Source: Candidatus Zhuqueibacterota bacterium (lineage in GTDB: Bacteria; Zhuqueibacterota; QNDG01; JABMRT01). From it: a stretch of 43,943 bases of DNA. Location of the stretch: the NCBI GenBank assembly GCA_013202295.1, contig JABMRT010000076.1:1-43943 (forward strand), given 5' to 3'. Under the pieces are notes generated by a model. It was not told where the DNA came from. It did not search any database and saw only the letters and a list, made by a program, of their open reading frames with translations. Position numbers and translations under genes: made by a program. This document shows positions 1-7,022 of the stretch, piece by piece; within the stretch, counting starts at the first letter, position 1, and every line of letters begins with the position of its first letter.

Positions 1-110
1 CAGTAGTACTGATGCTGATTTGTGTAAAATCTCATCTTGTCCTCCGTTCTTTAATGGATGTAGATTAAGTAAACGGTTTTATTTTCTTAGGACAAGAATA
101 ATATCAAGTG

Positions 111-232
111 GCTTAAACTGACCCGAAGGGCTCTGTGCAAATTAATACGCTCAGAGCACCGCATCAGCTTTTTTAAAAATCCGAACGTTCGGTGCGCCAC
201 AACCTTCGGGCAGCTTAGCCACAGCGTTAAGC
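111..232 (+). repeat. attC-like integron recombination site (leftmost)
   Basis: The left arm around 111-127 (CTGACCCGAAGG after GCTTAAA) is mirrored by CCTTCGGGCAG at about 204-214. The left arm carries one extra A that would bulge out of the stem, which is the attC hallmark. The site ends in the core GTTAAGC at 226-232, which fits the R' consensus GTTRRRY. The interior holds a second small hairpin (GCTCTG/CAGAGC) and would be a long variable terminal structure. The R'' box is imperfect, and the spacer on the right is longer than on the left, so confidence is moderate. Confidence 0.5.
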
Positions 233-581
233 GCTACATACTCAGGACATAATCACTAATACTCCCCCACACCGGGGAGAAGGATAAAGGAAAATATTAA
301 AAACATAACCACCCACAAATCCATTTATCCAAAAACCAAAGAAAAGGAATAACATCCCATACCCCTAAACCCCAAAGGTAAAAGGATAAAAAACAAAGAA
401 ACCCAAACCCAACTGAAACGCAGCACGCCGGCACTCACTGGAGCAAGGGCAGCGCTTAATGTCGCGCTCGCCCAACCAAGAGCCCACCCGGTTAAGCGTT
501 GCCCTATTGGGTAGACTACCGGATGAAAACTGAAATTTACTGTGACCATGAAAAATAATTCTGAAAACTTGAACTATTGGC
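233..581. other. Cassette-sized stretch without a credible gene
   Basis: This lies between two attC-like sites. Its left core GTTAAGCGC (226-234) is complementary to the R'' side GCGCTTAAC (580-588) of the next site, as expected for a single cassette. I see no convincing coding gene. A 74-codon open frame on the minus strand (325-549) crosses an inverted attC-like segment (about 443-502, arms AGGGCA..CGCTTAA and TTAAGCG..TGCCCT) and looks like a translation of repeat sequence. The A-rich stretch 290-410 has no motif I recognise. Confidence 0.45.
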
Positions 582-650
582 GCTTAACCAAGCCCTGCAC
601 CTGAACGACGGGGCATGAAGCCCCGTCGTCAGGTGAGCGCGACATTAGCC
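582..650 (+). repeat. attC site
   Basis: R'' is GCTTAAC at 582-588. The left arm is CACCTGA+A+CGACGGGGC (598-614), a 5-nt loop follows, and the right arm is GCCCCGTCGTCAGGTG (620-635). The arms pair perfectly except for one extra A in the left arm, the extrahelical base typical of attC. The site ends in ATTAGCC (644-650), an R' box in which the usual leading G is A. The overall shape and size (about 70 bp) match integron attC sites. No integrase gene lies in the window. Confidence 0.85.
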
Positions 651-1340
651 GTAAGTACGCGGCATCAAGTATTAACTATCTAACCGAAAGGAGCAAACAT
701 GTCACGGACAGCAATTCTTACAGCAATCCTGGCATTGGTAATTTTGGGTGGGTGTGATTCGAATGCTCCACGCCAAAACGCCGATCAGGAAATCATTGCT
801 CTCGAACGCAGCGCGTTGGACAAGTGGGCACAAAGCAATACGGATGGGTACATCGACATCTCTGCAGACGAGATTACCTGGTTCGACTTCACACCTGGTG
901 CGCAACTGAGGATAGACGGGCTCCAGGCAGTACGCGACTTTCTGAAACCTCTTACGGGGAATATTCCACCTCACACATATGATTTGGTGAATCCGAAAGT
1001 ACAGATTTATGGCAATACCGCCATCCTCACTTTCCATTGGAAGGCCTCAATGACAGACGGTACGCCACTGGATGGATGGAAGACCACTTCGGTATATAAC
1101 TGGAAAGACGGTAAATGGCGCCAAGTTCACGCTCACTGGTCGGTTGTCCAGAGTGAGTAGTCGTATGTTGTTGATGTGATAATGAAAACGATCGAGAATT
1201 ATCATTAGAAACAAAAATCGGCTAACAAAAAAATGCAGCCGACCAAACCGCCGTGTCCAAATACAAGTATGGTGGTTACTTTTAGTTTAGTGCTTTCTTT
1301 CAGTCTGTGTGTAAGCGGTTTGGCGGCTGCATTTTTAGCG
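645..1340 (+). mobile_element. Integron gene cassette with NTF2-like lipoprotein gene
   Basis: The segment starts at TTAGCCG (645-651), just after the crossover base of the upstream attC, and ends at the G (1340) of the next R' box. Its own attC begins with CGGCTAAC (1219-1226), the exact reverse complement of GTTAGCCG. A circularised cassette would therefore have perfectly pairing R'' and R' boxes. It carries one plus-strand gene with its own ribosome binding site close to the 5' end, the usual cassette layout. No integrase or cassette promoter is visible. Confidence 0.75.
699..1160 (+). CDS. Cassette-borne lipoprotein, SnoaL/DUF4440-like (NTF2 fold)
   Basis: A protein of 153 residues. It has a lipoprotein signal (hydrophobic residues 5-17, lipobox LGGC with Cys19), so the mature protein should be anchored on the outer face of a membrane. 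The rest resembles small NTF2-like proteins of the SnoaL/DUF4440 kind: an N-terminal helix (EIIALERSALDKWAQ), then alternating strands ending in TTSVYNWKDGKWRQVHAHWS. Such proteins bind small ligands or act as simple isomerases or hydrolases; no specific activity can be assigned. The start is supported by AAGGAG a few bases upstream. The gene lies alone between two attC sites, so it is probably a mobile cassette gene. The fold assignment is from pattern only. Confidence 0.8.
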   Translation: MSRTAILTAILALVILGGCDSNAPRQNADQEIIALERSALDKWAQSNTDGYIDISADEITWFDFTPGAQLRIDGLQAVRDFLKPLTGNIPPHTYDLVNPKVQIYGNTAILTFHWKASMTDGTPLDGWKTTSVYNWKDGKWRQVHAHWSVVQSE

Positions 1341-1346
1341 TTACAA
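1220..1346 (+). repeat. attC site with long variable terminal structure
   Basis: R'' is GGCTAAC (1220-1226). The left arm is AAAAATGCAGCCG+A+CCAAACCGC (about 1229-1251) and the right arm is GCGGTTTGGCGGCTGCATTTTT (1315-1336). They pair along their full length except for one extra A on the left. R' is GTTACAA (1340-1346). The central loop of about 60 nt makes the whole site about 127 bp, similar in size to long chromosomal-integron repeats. The single bulged purine in an otherwise perfect stem is the strongest evidence. Confidence 0.85.
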
Positions 1347-1425
1347 ACAAAATAAGAAACACCCTTCAATACATCATTTGAGCGACACTTCATAGCCAAA
1401 AGAAGGTTTTTGAGCGTGTAAAGCC

Positions 1426-1615
1426 TTTGTACAGTCAAATAATGGGCTTTGACGCTTGAATAATGCTCTTTGACACTCACTAAAAATGGTTTGACATCAG
1501 AATAAAACGTTTTGTCGGTCAAATAATGTGTGTTGACAGTCAATTAAAATGGTTTGACACTGGATAAAAACGTTTTGTAAATCGATAAAAATGGTTTGAC
1601 GGATCAGTAAATACG
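1426..1615 (+). repeat. Tandem array of nine degenerate 21-bp repeats
   Basis: Units begin with TTTGAC or close variants at 1426, 1448, 1469, 1490, 1511, 1532, 1553, 1574 and 1595. The first step is 22 bp and all seven later steps are exactly 21 bp. The rough plus-strand consensus is TTTGAC, about five variable bases, then AATAAAAATG. Degenerate TTTGAG half-units precede it. Units abut with no spacers, so it is not a CRISPR. Two helical turns per unit would put every unit on the same DNA face, as in iterons or multi-site operators. The array ends 69 bp before the start codon of the next gene. Confidence 0.8.
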
Positions 1616-1684
1616 AAAGAGAATGTGTTGCATCATGGGCGGGCACCGGAGAGATCAATCCAATTCCTCAAAAAGGAGAGAAAC

Positions 1685-2131
1685 ATGACCAAACGGGAAG
1701 AAAACCGGTATTCCATGTACCGCGCAGTGGAACAGGTACTGAGCGACAATCAGAGTGTGGTAGACAGTTTGCCCGCGCTTGCGGAAAGTGTGACAGAATT
1801 CAATACAGCCATGCAAGACATCAGTGATCAAGACAATGCGTACAAGACCATTACAGGCGGGGCCACAGATGCCAAGAACACGGCGGAAGAGGCGCTGATC
1901 GAGACCATGATCAGCCTGAGCGGCGCGACTTATGTGTATGGTAAAAAATCGGGGGACAACCATTCCCAATCTCTGAGCAAGTTTACGGAGAGTGATTTGA
2001 AACTGATGCGCGATTCAGATCTGGTACAGAAGGGCAAGAGCCTGCTTGAAATCTTTGATCACCCTGAGGTTCCACCCTCTGGGCGAACAAGAATGAAGGC
2101 TGTGCCTTTCTTTGAGAAAAGCGGCTTCTAA
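1685..2131 (+). CDS. Small helical hypothetical protein, probably C-terminally truncated
   Basis: A protein of 148 residues counted from ATG 1685, which has AAGGAG eight bases upstream; the longer frame from 1625 lacks such a site. The N-terminus (MTKREENRYSMYRAV) and the middle stretches ITGGATDAKNTAEEALIE and FTESDLKLMRDSDLV resemble a widespread family of roughly 200-residue helical proteins of unknown function, common in Bacteroidetes-type genomes. In those proteins the helix after LLEI usually continues much further. Here it gives way to a proline-rich, basic 25-residue tail, so the gene looks truncated or frameshifted near 2060. The family recognition is from memory of the pattern. The gene follows the 21-bp array directly. 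Confidence 0.6.
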   Translation: MTKREENRYSMYRAVEQVLSDNQSVVDSLPALAESVTEFNTAMQDISDQDNAYKTITGGATDAKNTAEEALIETMISLSGATYVYGKKSGDNHSQSLSKFTESDLKLMRDSDLVQKGKSLLEIFDHPEVPPSGRTRMKAVPFFEKSGF

Positions 2132-2139
2132 TTTGACCA

Positions 2140-2201
2140 AGCAACCCTATAAAATTTTGAAAGAAGATTTTCATCCGGTTGCTAAAAAGTCTGATATAGG
2201 G
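2140..2201 (+). other. Two overlapping inverted repeats in crossing order
   Basis: AGCAACC (2140-2146) can pair with GGTTGCT (2177-2183), and CCCTATA (2145-2151) can pair with TATAGGG (2195-2201). The left arms share two bases, and the order is a-b-a'-b'. The two hairpins are therefore mutually exclusive or could form a pseudoknot. It lies downstream of the truncated gene and upstream of the toxin-antitoxin operator. Two 7-bp matches could be coincidence. Confidence 0.3.
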
Positions 2202-2262
2202 TAGGAATCCCCCAGCAATCAAATTAGCTCATAAAATAAGGACTTTACTTTTATGGTCGACC

Positions 2263-2288
2263 GACGTATATTATCAGTACAATACGTC
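2263..2288 (+). promoter_or_regulatory. Putative autoregulatory operator of the toxin-antitoxin pair
   Basis: The perfect inverted repeat GACGTAT (2263-2269)/ATACGTC (2282-2288) is 12 bp apart and ends 10 bases before the antitoxin ATG; AGGAG follows it immediately. A palindrome GGTCGACC abuts on the left (2255-2262). Antitoxins of this kind commonly bind such repeats to repress their own operon. That role is inferred from position. Confidence 0.55.
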
Positions 2289-2298
2289 AGGAGAAAAA

Positions 2299-2544
2299 AT
2301 GAACACAAAACTAACTTTAAGGCTAGACGAAGAAGTGATAGGCCGCATTAAAAAATATGCAGGCAAAGAACAACTTTCACTCTCAAAATTTACCGAAAAA
2401 ATATTTCGCCAGATTTTAGATTCTTCTGAAGACAACACACAACATTTAACACCCATTGTAAAAAAATACAAAGGCATATTAAAAGACGATATAATTAATG
2501 ATAGAGAAGAATTAACCGATTATTTAATGAAGAAACACACATGA
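2299..2544 (+). CDS. Antitoxin, ribbon-helix-helix-like (DUF6364-like)
   Basis: A protein of 81 residues. The N-terminus KLTLRLDEEVIGRIKKYA is the typical short strand and helix of small DNA-binding antitoxins, followed by LSLSKFTEKIF, the second helix. The C-terminal half (about 50-81) is acidic/basic and probably wraps the toxin. It is followed at once by a PIN-domain gene (stop and start separated by one base), which is the usual antitoxin-toxin order. Expected role: it neutralises the toxin and represses the operon through the 2263-2288 repeat. The strongly A+T-rich codons contrast with the core genes further right, suggesting transfer. Confidence 0.8.
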   Translation: MNTKLTLRLDEEVIGRIKKYAGKEQLSLSKFTEKIFRQILDSSEDNTQHLTPIVKKYKGILKDDIINDREELTDYLMKKHT

Positions 2545-2545
2545 T

Positions 2546-2959
2546 ATGGATAAACTTTTCATAGATTGTAACATCTTGCTTGATTGGTTAACAGATCGAC
2601 CTCCTTTTTCTCAACATGCTGAAAAGTTACTCACATTGATTGAAAAGAATCAAGTTGAAGGATTTGTTTCACCACTGACTTTATCAAATACATACTATGT
2701 TCTCCGCAAACAAACTATAAAAAAAATCGCCAATGAATTTTTAAAAGATTCCAGGATACTTTTCAACATTATAGATATTACAAAAGATATTACAATTGAA
2801 GCGATTGAAAATAAATTCAAAGATTTCGAGGATGATCTGCACTATTATACTGCCCAACGGAATAATCTGAATTTTATAATAACAAGAAATAAATCAGATT
2901 TCATTAAAGATAAAATTAATATTTTGACAGCCGAAGAGTATCTGCGACTCGTGAGATAA
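2546..2959 (+). CDS. PIN-domain ribonuclease toxin (VapC-like)
   Basis: A protein of 137 residues. The PIN fold is suggested by FIDCNILLDWL at 5-15 (Asp7 as first metal ligand), the helix VSPLTLSNTYYVLRK at 41-55, and the acidic cluster DFEDDLHYYTA (Asp93, Asp96, Asp97) followed by IITRNKSDF (Asp118). These acidic residues bind the metal used to cut RNA. The TLSNTYYVLRK signature is typical of PIN proteins paired with DUF6364-type antitoxins. The usual glutamate of the second position is not obvious. It probably cleaves RNA when freed from the upstream antitoxin; the target is unknown. Confidence 0.85.
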   Translation: MDKLFIDCNILLDWLTDRPPFSQHAEKLLTLIEKNQVEGFVSPLTLSNTYYVLRKQTIKKIANEFLKDSRILFNIIDITKDITIEAIENKFKDFEDDLHYYTAQRNNLNFIITRNKSDFIKDKINILTAEEYLRLVR

Positions 2960-2985
2960 CCATATCAATGATCGTCCCGGGCGTT

Positions 2986-3012
2986 AAAAAGGAGGATTCA
3001 GCCCTCTTTTTT
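2986..3012. terminator. Bidirectional terminator between convergent genes
   Basis: AAAAAGGAGG (2986-2995) pairs with CCTCTTTTTT (3003-3012) with one G-T wobble and a 7-nt loop. The A-tract and T-tract make it usable on both strands. It lies between the toxin stop (2959) and the stop of the minus-strand nuclease gene (3044). Confidence 0.6.
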
Positions 3013-3043
3013 AAATTGCACACAAGGATTGTCCCAATTAGCT

Positions 3044-5617
3044 CTACCTCAACAGCATCATTTTTCTTGTTTGATGAATAGAGCCACTCTCCAGCACAAT
3101 CAAATACAATCCAGATGCAACTGCCTGTTTGAGGCGATCCTTTCCGTCCCATTGGCAGGTGTGCAGCCCATACGACAGGATGCCATCCGTCAGTGTGACC
3201 ACTTTCCGCCCTCTGAGATTCCACACAGATAAGGTCACAGGCATTGGGGTTGGCAGATCAAAGGTGATTCGTGTCTCTGCGTTAAAAGGATTAGGAAAAT
3301 TATCATTCAGCCGAAAATCCAAATGATTCGCAGGTGAATGCACTCCGTTTGATCCAGTGTTCAGATAGAGCACGCATCCATCATGATCAGACGCCCGAAG
3401 CAGAGAAGTTTCATCCGACTCAAATGATTCGGGTGCATCAGCATTGCCCCTCGCGAATGAAAAATCCGAAACAAACGCATCAAGCGCTTCAGAGGTCAGG
3501 ATATGATCCAGAGTCTGCGCCGAACCCTGATACACATACGAATAGCGTTCCGAATCCGGCAGAGTAAAAACTTGATTCATTAGTGGCGGGTCCACAATCG
3601 GCTCCACAGGAACCAGTGCACTCCCAGGATCGGGCTGACCTGTGATCTGACCGAGCACATCGATATACCCATCCGTAAACTGGTAGGCATTGAAGTCACC
3701 CAGCACAATAAGGCCCCATTCCGGATTCATTTCCTGAAAAGTGGTGATCCATTCCGAAACCCAAACAGCCTGCGCGTGCCGTTTCGCCCGGATCCGTGAT
3801 GAGTTGCCTCCCTCAATCCCTGATAACGACCGAAGGTGCACATTCATAATGGAAAGGGGCAGGTTTTCCGCATGTCCATACAAAACCAGCGGTGGCCGGT
3901 CATGCAGCGTGTAGACCGTGCCTGCGTGTGAAAAGGTGGTCTCCTTTCCAATCTGAACCATCGAATCCACCTCCACATTATTCCGGACAAGAAAACCGAC
4001 GTCAATGCCGCCGATGTCATTGCCCTCTGTTAAATGAGCTGAATACTCCACATCACTGTCCCTCGAATTGATGTGGTCAGCCAACTGTTCGAGGATGTCC
4101 AGATTTTCCACTTCCTGAACAGCCAGGATATCCGGACACTGCAGCACATCCACAATATATCCTGCCCGTTTGTTCAGCTTGATATCCACTGTTTCCGGTG
4201 TGAGAACCTCATCGAGTTTATCCGGATCATCCAGAGCATCCATCAGGTGATAGAGATTGAGTGTGCCGATTGTCATCTCATCCGGCTGTTTTGGACGCAC
4301 AGGCCGGTAACAGAGTGAGTCGCTGATTGCCAGGCTGGATGAAAGAAGTTGATATGAACCGAACGCGTAAGTCAGAACACCTTCAGCGGAATCCACTTTC
4401 GTTCCGGCGCAAAGGTTCCAATCCCTGCCGCTAAATTCTTCGGGATCTAGCATGAAAACTTCCGGATTGCCATCCCAGACAGGCAGCGAGGGCAGGCCGG
4501 GATATCGAATGCCCGGCTCTCGGAATACGCGATGGGCCGAAGCCGTGATCCACGCCTCTCCGTAGCCGTTTGTCGGAGCAGTGATTATTCCACCCTGGAT
4601 TGAAGTGCGCATACCTTCATAGCGTTCCAGCTCTGCCTCGGGCCAGGGCTGATTCGGGGACGGATTACTCGAATCAAACCTGACGCAGGATGGAAGCGGA
4701 TTTGCGGAGGAGAGTATGACGGCATCCTCATTCGGCTGTAGTTCAGTCAATCCCTCATATTCCACAACCTGTCCTGAAACATCCACTTGGTCGCCGACCT
4801 GGACTAATGGCTCCCCAGCTGTGTAAACGAAGAGACCGTCCGAAGTCTGTGGATTACTGTCAGAACGTGCTTCGGGTGTCTGTAGAAAAAATCCAAACGC
4901 TGTTATGCCCGTAACTATGTTATCCGAAAGCAAAACGAATTGACCTTCCAAAGGAGAGGTCATGCCTGCGCCTTGAACCTCGAAAATTTCCACGGATACC
5001 GATGGCGGTGAATTGGTGGCGCTCGGTGTGGGCAGTGCTGGTTTGAATGTGTCTGTCCGGCGTGCGCCTCCGCTGCCATTGGGAATGCGCTGAATTGAAT
5101 GATTGTCTTTGTCGCCCTCTCCGTCCTCATCCATCTGCACTTGTTCCGCCTCAAGTAAAATCAAGAGGCCCTCGGCAGTTGGATCATTGGTGCCGTAAAC
5201 CACAGCATCGATTAAATTGTCTGTGGTTACTGATGTGCCATTGGGAAAATCTGCACTGTCCATGCGGTACAGGGCCACAGCATCGGGTCCATTCTGCAGT
5301 GATCCGGTAGGGAAGATTTGATCCACTTCTGGCAGATCGGGATTGCCGAGTATGAAGTACCCATCCACATCTGTGACAAAGCCATCAAGATCAATTGCCC
5401 GATAGGATGCGTCTCCATTCCCATTAAAAAAGACCATCACCAGACCGTCGAGAGGTGTGTTTCCAACTCCTCCGTCAAACAGTTCGATGAATTCCATGGT
5501 GTCCGATCCGGGGGTGTCCGAATCCAGTTCATTGATGAGAAGTTCCGCATGAAGAGATATCCAACCAATCAGCAGGCCAATCAAACTGTAGCAAAAAATT
5601 TGTCTAAAGGGATTCAT
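3044..5617 (-). CDS. Secreted lamin-tail/endonuclease-exonuclease-phosphatase protein with sorting domain
   Basis: About 857 residues. I place the start at 5617 because GGAGGG lies eight bases upstream; an ATG pair six codons earlier lacks a site. Order: signal peptide (MNPFRQIFCYSLIGLLIGW), a lamin-tail-like domain (INELDSDTPGSDTMEFIEL), an OB-like region (VSGQVVEYEGLTELQPN), then an endonuclease/exonuclease/phosphatase domain with IGTLNLYHL, AVQEVEN (catalytic Glu), NVHLRS, LGDFNAY and a terminal ASDHDG (catalytic His). The C-terminal 90 residues form a FlgD-like/type IX-style sorting domain (FPNPFN, LYLIVLESG). It resembles extracellular nucleases of the ExeM/NucH kind, so it probably degrades extracellular DNA or hydrolyses phosphodiesters. 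It stands alone as a transcription unit. Confidence 0.88.
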   Translation of the reverse strand: MNPFRQIFCYSLIGLLIGWISLHAELLINELDSDTPGSDTMEFIELFDGGVGNTPLDGLVMVFFNGNGDASYRAIDLDGFVTDVDGYFILGNPDLPEVDQIFPTGSLQNGPDAVALYRMDSADFPNGTSVTTDNLIDAVVYGTNDPTAEGLLILLEAEQVQMDEDGEGDKDNHSIQRIPNGSGGARRTDTFKPALPTPSATNSPPSVSVEIFEVQGAGMTSPLEGQFVLLSDNIVTGITAFGFFLQTPEARSDSNPQTSDGLFVYTAGEPLVQVGDQVDVSGQVVEYEGLTELQPNEDAVILSSANPLPSCVRFDSSNPSPNQPWPEAELERYEGMRTSIQGGIITAPTNGYGEAWITASAHRVFREPGIRYPGLPSLPVWDGNPEVFMLDPEEFSGRDWNLCAGTKVDSAEGVLTYAFGSYQLLSSSLAISDSLCYRPVRPKQPDEMTIGTLNLYHLMDALDDPDKLDEVLTPETVDIKLNKRAGYIVDVLQCPDILAVQEVENLDILEQLADHINSRDSDVEYSAHLTEGNDIGGIDVGFLVRNNVEVDSMVQIGKETTFSHAGTVYTLHDRPPLVLYGHAENLPLSIMNVHLRSLSGIEGGNSSRIRAKRHAQAVWVSEWITTFQEMNPEWGLIVLGDFNAYQFTDGYIDVLGQITGQPDPGSALVPVEPIVDPPLMNQVFTLPDSERYSYVYQGSAQTLDHILTSEALDAFVSDFSFARGNADAPESFESDETSLLRASDHDGCVLYLNTGSNGVHSPANHLDFRLNDNFPNPFNAETRITFDLPTPMPVTLSVWNLRGRKVVTLTDGILSYGLHTCQWDGKDRLKQAVASGLYLIVLESGSIHQTRKMMLLR

Positions 5618-6012
5618 CTGTGTGCCCTCCATCATTTATACTCGGACGTTTGGACAGCTGTTTTAACAGGCGGGATAGTGAGTGTCCGCACCTGTATGGA
5701 TTACCCAAACGCGAATTGTTACGACATGCTGTAAAATCAGATGGTTGTGCAGTTGATAATGTGTGAATTCCAAAGATGCGGTTGTTTGAACTTGATGCGG
5801 ATTCTGTGATGTGATTTAATTCTTGTTTATTGTCCTCGTAGTAGAGCGAGATACAATTGTCCGATTATTTTATAGTTAAGTGCCTCCATTCCCAAAGCAG
5901 TATTAGCCTCTCCAAGCTAATTAAGATAAGCTGAATACAATATATAAACACAGACTGAAAAATCAAGGATTTTTATGGGGTAGAGGAGGAGTCCTCATAG
6001 AATGCTCTGGGG
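5618..6012. other. Intergenic region, no gene seen
   Basis: About 395 bp between the nuclease start and the nadE-like stop. No credible coding frame is present; a plus-strand frame that enters from 5318 is a shadow of the nuclease gene. It should hold the nuclease promoter, which I could not identify. The only structure seen is the small A+T hairpin at 5958-5974. Confidence 0.5.
5958..5974 (-). terminator. Possible weak terminator of the acyl/amido operon
   Basis: AAAAATC (5958-5964) and GATTTTT (5968-5974) form a 7-bp A+T-rich hairpin about 40 bp beyond the nadE-like stop on the minus strand. The stem is weak and the loop is only 3 nt, so this is tentative. Confidence 0.3.
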
Positions 6013-7008
6013 TTATCGGTCAAATAAGATTTTAATTTCCTTGACTTCTTCCACCAATTGTGGCGGCAAATGCAATGGTTTTGTCGCCATTCTTTTATGG
6101 AGGATATCCGCATAAACGCGCTCGATCTGCTCCGCTGTCTTTCCTATCGCCTCAGCCACATTCGCAGCAGGTATGTTGTGATTTTTCCCATATAGGCACA
6201 GATCAAATTGATCGTAGGGCACGGAAAAATAAAACTCCTCCTGACTCTGGTCCATGGAATAGGTATCGGTTGTAGGCAGCCTCTGTTGGATCTCCTTCGG
6301 AATGTTTAAATAAGTAGCCAGTTCATACACCTGCGTTTTATAGAGATGTGCGATTGGCTTCACATCTGCAGCACCGTCGCCGATTTTCACAAAGAATCCT
6401 TGATCATACTCCTGGCGATTGGGCGTGCCGGTCACTGCATAATTCAGCCGGTCTGCATGATAGTATTCCAGCATCTTGCGGATGCGCTGTTTGAAATTGG
6501 TGGCTGCTACAATTTGAGAATAGGCAGACGGGGTCAGACGCGCCTTGGTTTCTTTGCCATCAGGCGATTGAACCACAACAGAAAAGATGCGATATTCATC
6601 TGATTGCATCAGATTGGGTAAAACGATTTTACTCGAATAGTCTGAATCGTATTCCGGGATGATTGACCGGATTGCCTCGTCCCGGTGCTGGTAACACCCG
6701 ACCGCTTCAAGCATGGGTGTGATGTCTTCCTCAAGGGCTTCAATACAGAGATGATCCGCAATAAGTCGGCTTAATCGCAGAGTGTCAGGAGAGGAGTCTT
6801 TTTCAGGCAAGAGCAGTCCGAACACCCGTTCTTTTCCCAAGGCCTTGACACACAGCGCACCCACGACGCTGCTGTCGATACCTCCGGATAATGCCACAAC
6901 CACGCCTCGTTTTTTAAATTGTTTTAAAACCGAATCACAAAGAAAGTCTGTTATTTTTTTAGTCTCTTTGATACAGTCTATTTTTAACACATCAGAATGA
7001 AATGGCAT
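6013..7008 (-). CDS. NAD synthetase family enzyme (ammonia-type), in an amidation operon
   Basis: 331 residues. The PP-loop SGGIDSS (41-47) binds ATP, and TGTPNRQE..GFFVKIGDGAADVKPI (193-219) corresponds to the NadE signature. Housekeeping NadE has GTDHAAE-like sequence at the first part and a GQTDE-like one later, which here reads TTDTYSMDQSQEEFY. There is no nitrilase domain, so it would use free ammonia. It is the last gene of the minus-strand set, 14 bp after the AMP ligase. It could be the cell's NAD synthetase or a specialised paralogue that makes an amide in the adjacent pathway. The altered motif and location favour the latter weakly. Confidence 0.75.
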   Translation of the reverse strand: MPFHSDVLKIDCIKETKKITDFLCDSVLKQFKKRGVVVALSGGIDSSVVGALCVKALGKERVFGLLLPEKDSSPDTLRLSRLIADHLCIEALEEDITPMLEAVGCYQHRDEAIRSIIPEYDSDYSSKIVLPNLMQSDEYRIFSVVVQSPDGKETKARLTPSAYSQIVAATNFKQRIRKMLEYYHADRLNYAVTGTPNRQEYDQGFFVKIGDGAADVKPIAHLYKTQVYELATYLNIPKEIQQRLPTTDTYSMDQSQEEFYFSVPYDQFDLCLYGKNHNIPAANVAEAIGKTAEQIERVYADILHKRMATKPLHLPPQLVEEVKEIKILFDR

Positions 7009-7022
7009 GGCAAGATCCTTTT

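Noticed and set aside
325-549. 74-codon minus-strand open frame
   Set aside because: It runs through an inverted attC-like segment, has no ribosome binding site, and its residues are what such repeats give when translated.
1205-1543. 112-codon minus-strand frame with seven-residue repeats
   Set aside because: It reads across the attC and the 21-bp array; the periodic peptide is explained by the 21-bp unit length, and no start signal is present.
1426-1615. CRISPR array
   Set aside because: Units are adjacent with no spacers of constant size and are far too degenerate.
1341-2574. Second cassette running from the R' box at 1340
   Set aside because: The needed R'' (TTGTAAC) appears only inside the PIN coding sequence and has no stem.
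2954-2988. attC site after the toxin gene (GATAAC .. GCGTTA)
   Set aside because: There is no paired L''/L' stem between the boxes and no matching core at a plausible 5' boundary, so the toxin-antitoxin pair cannot be called a cassette.
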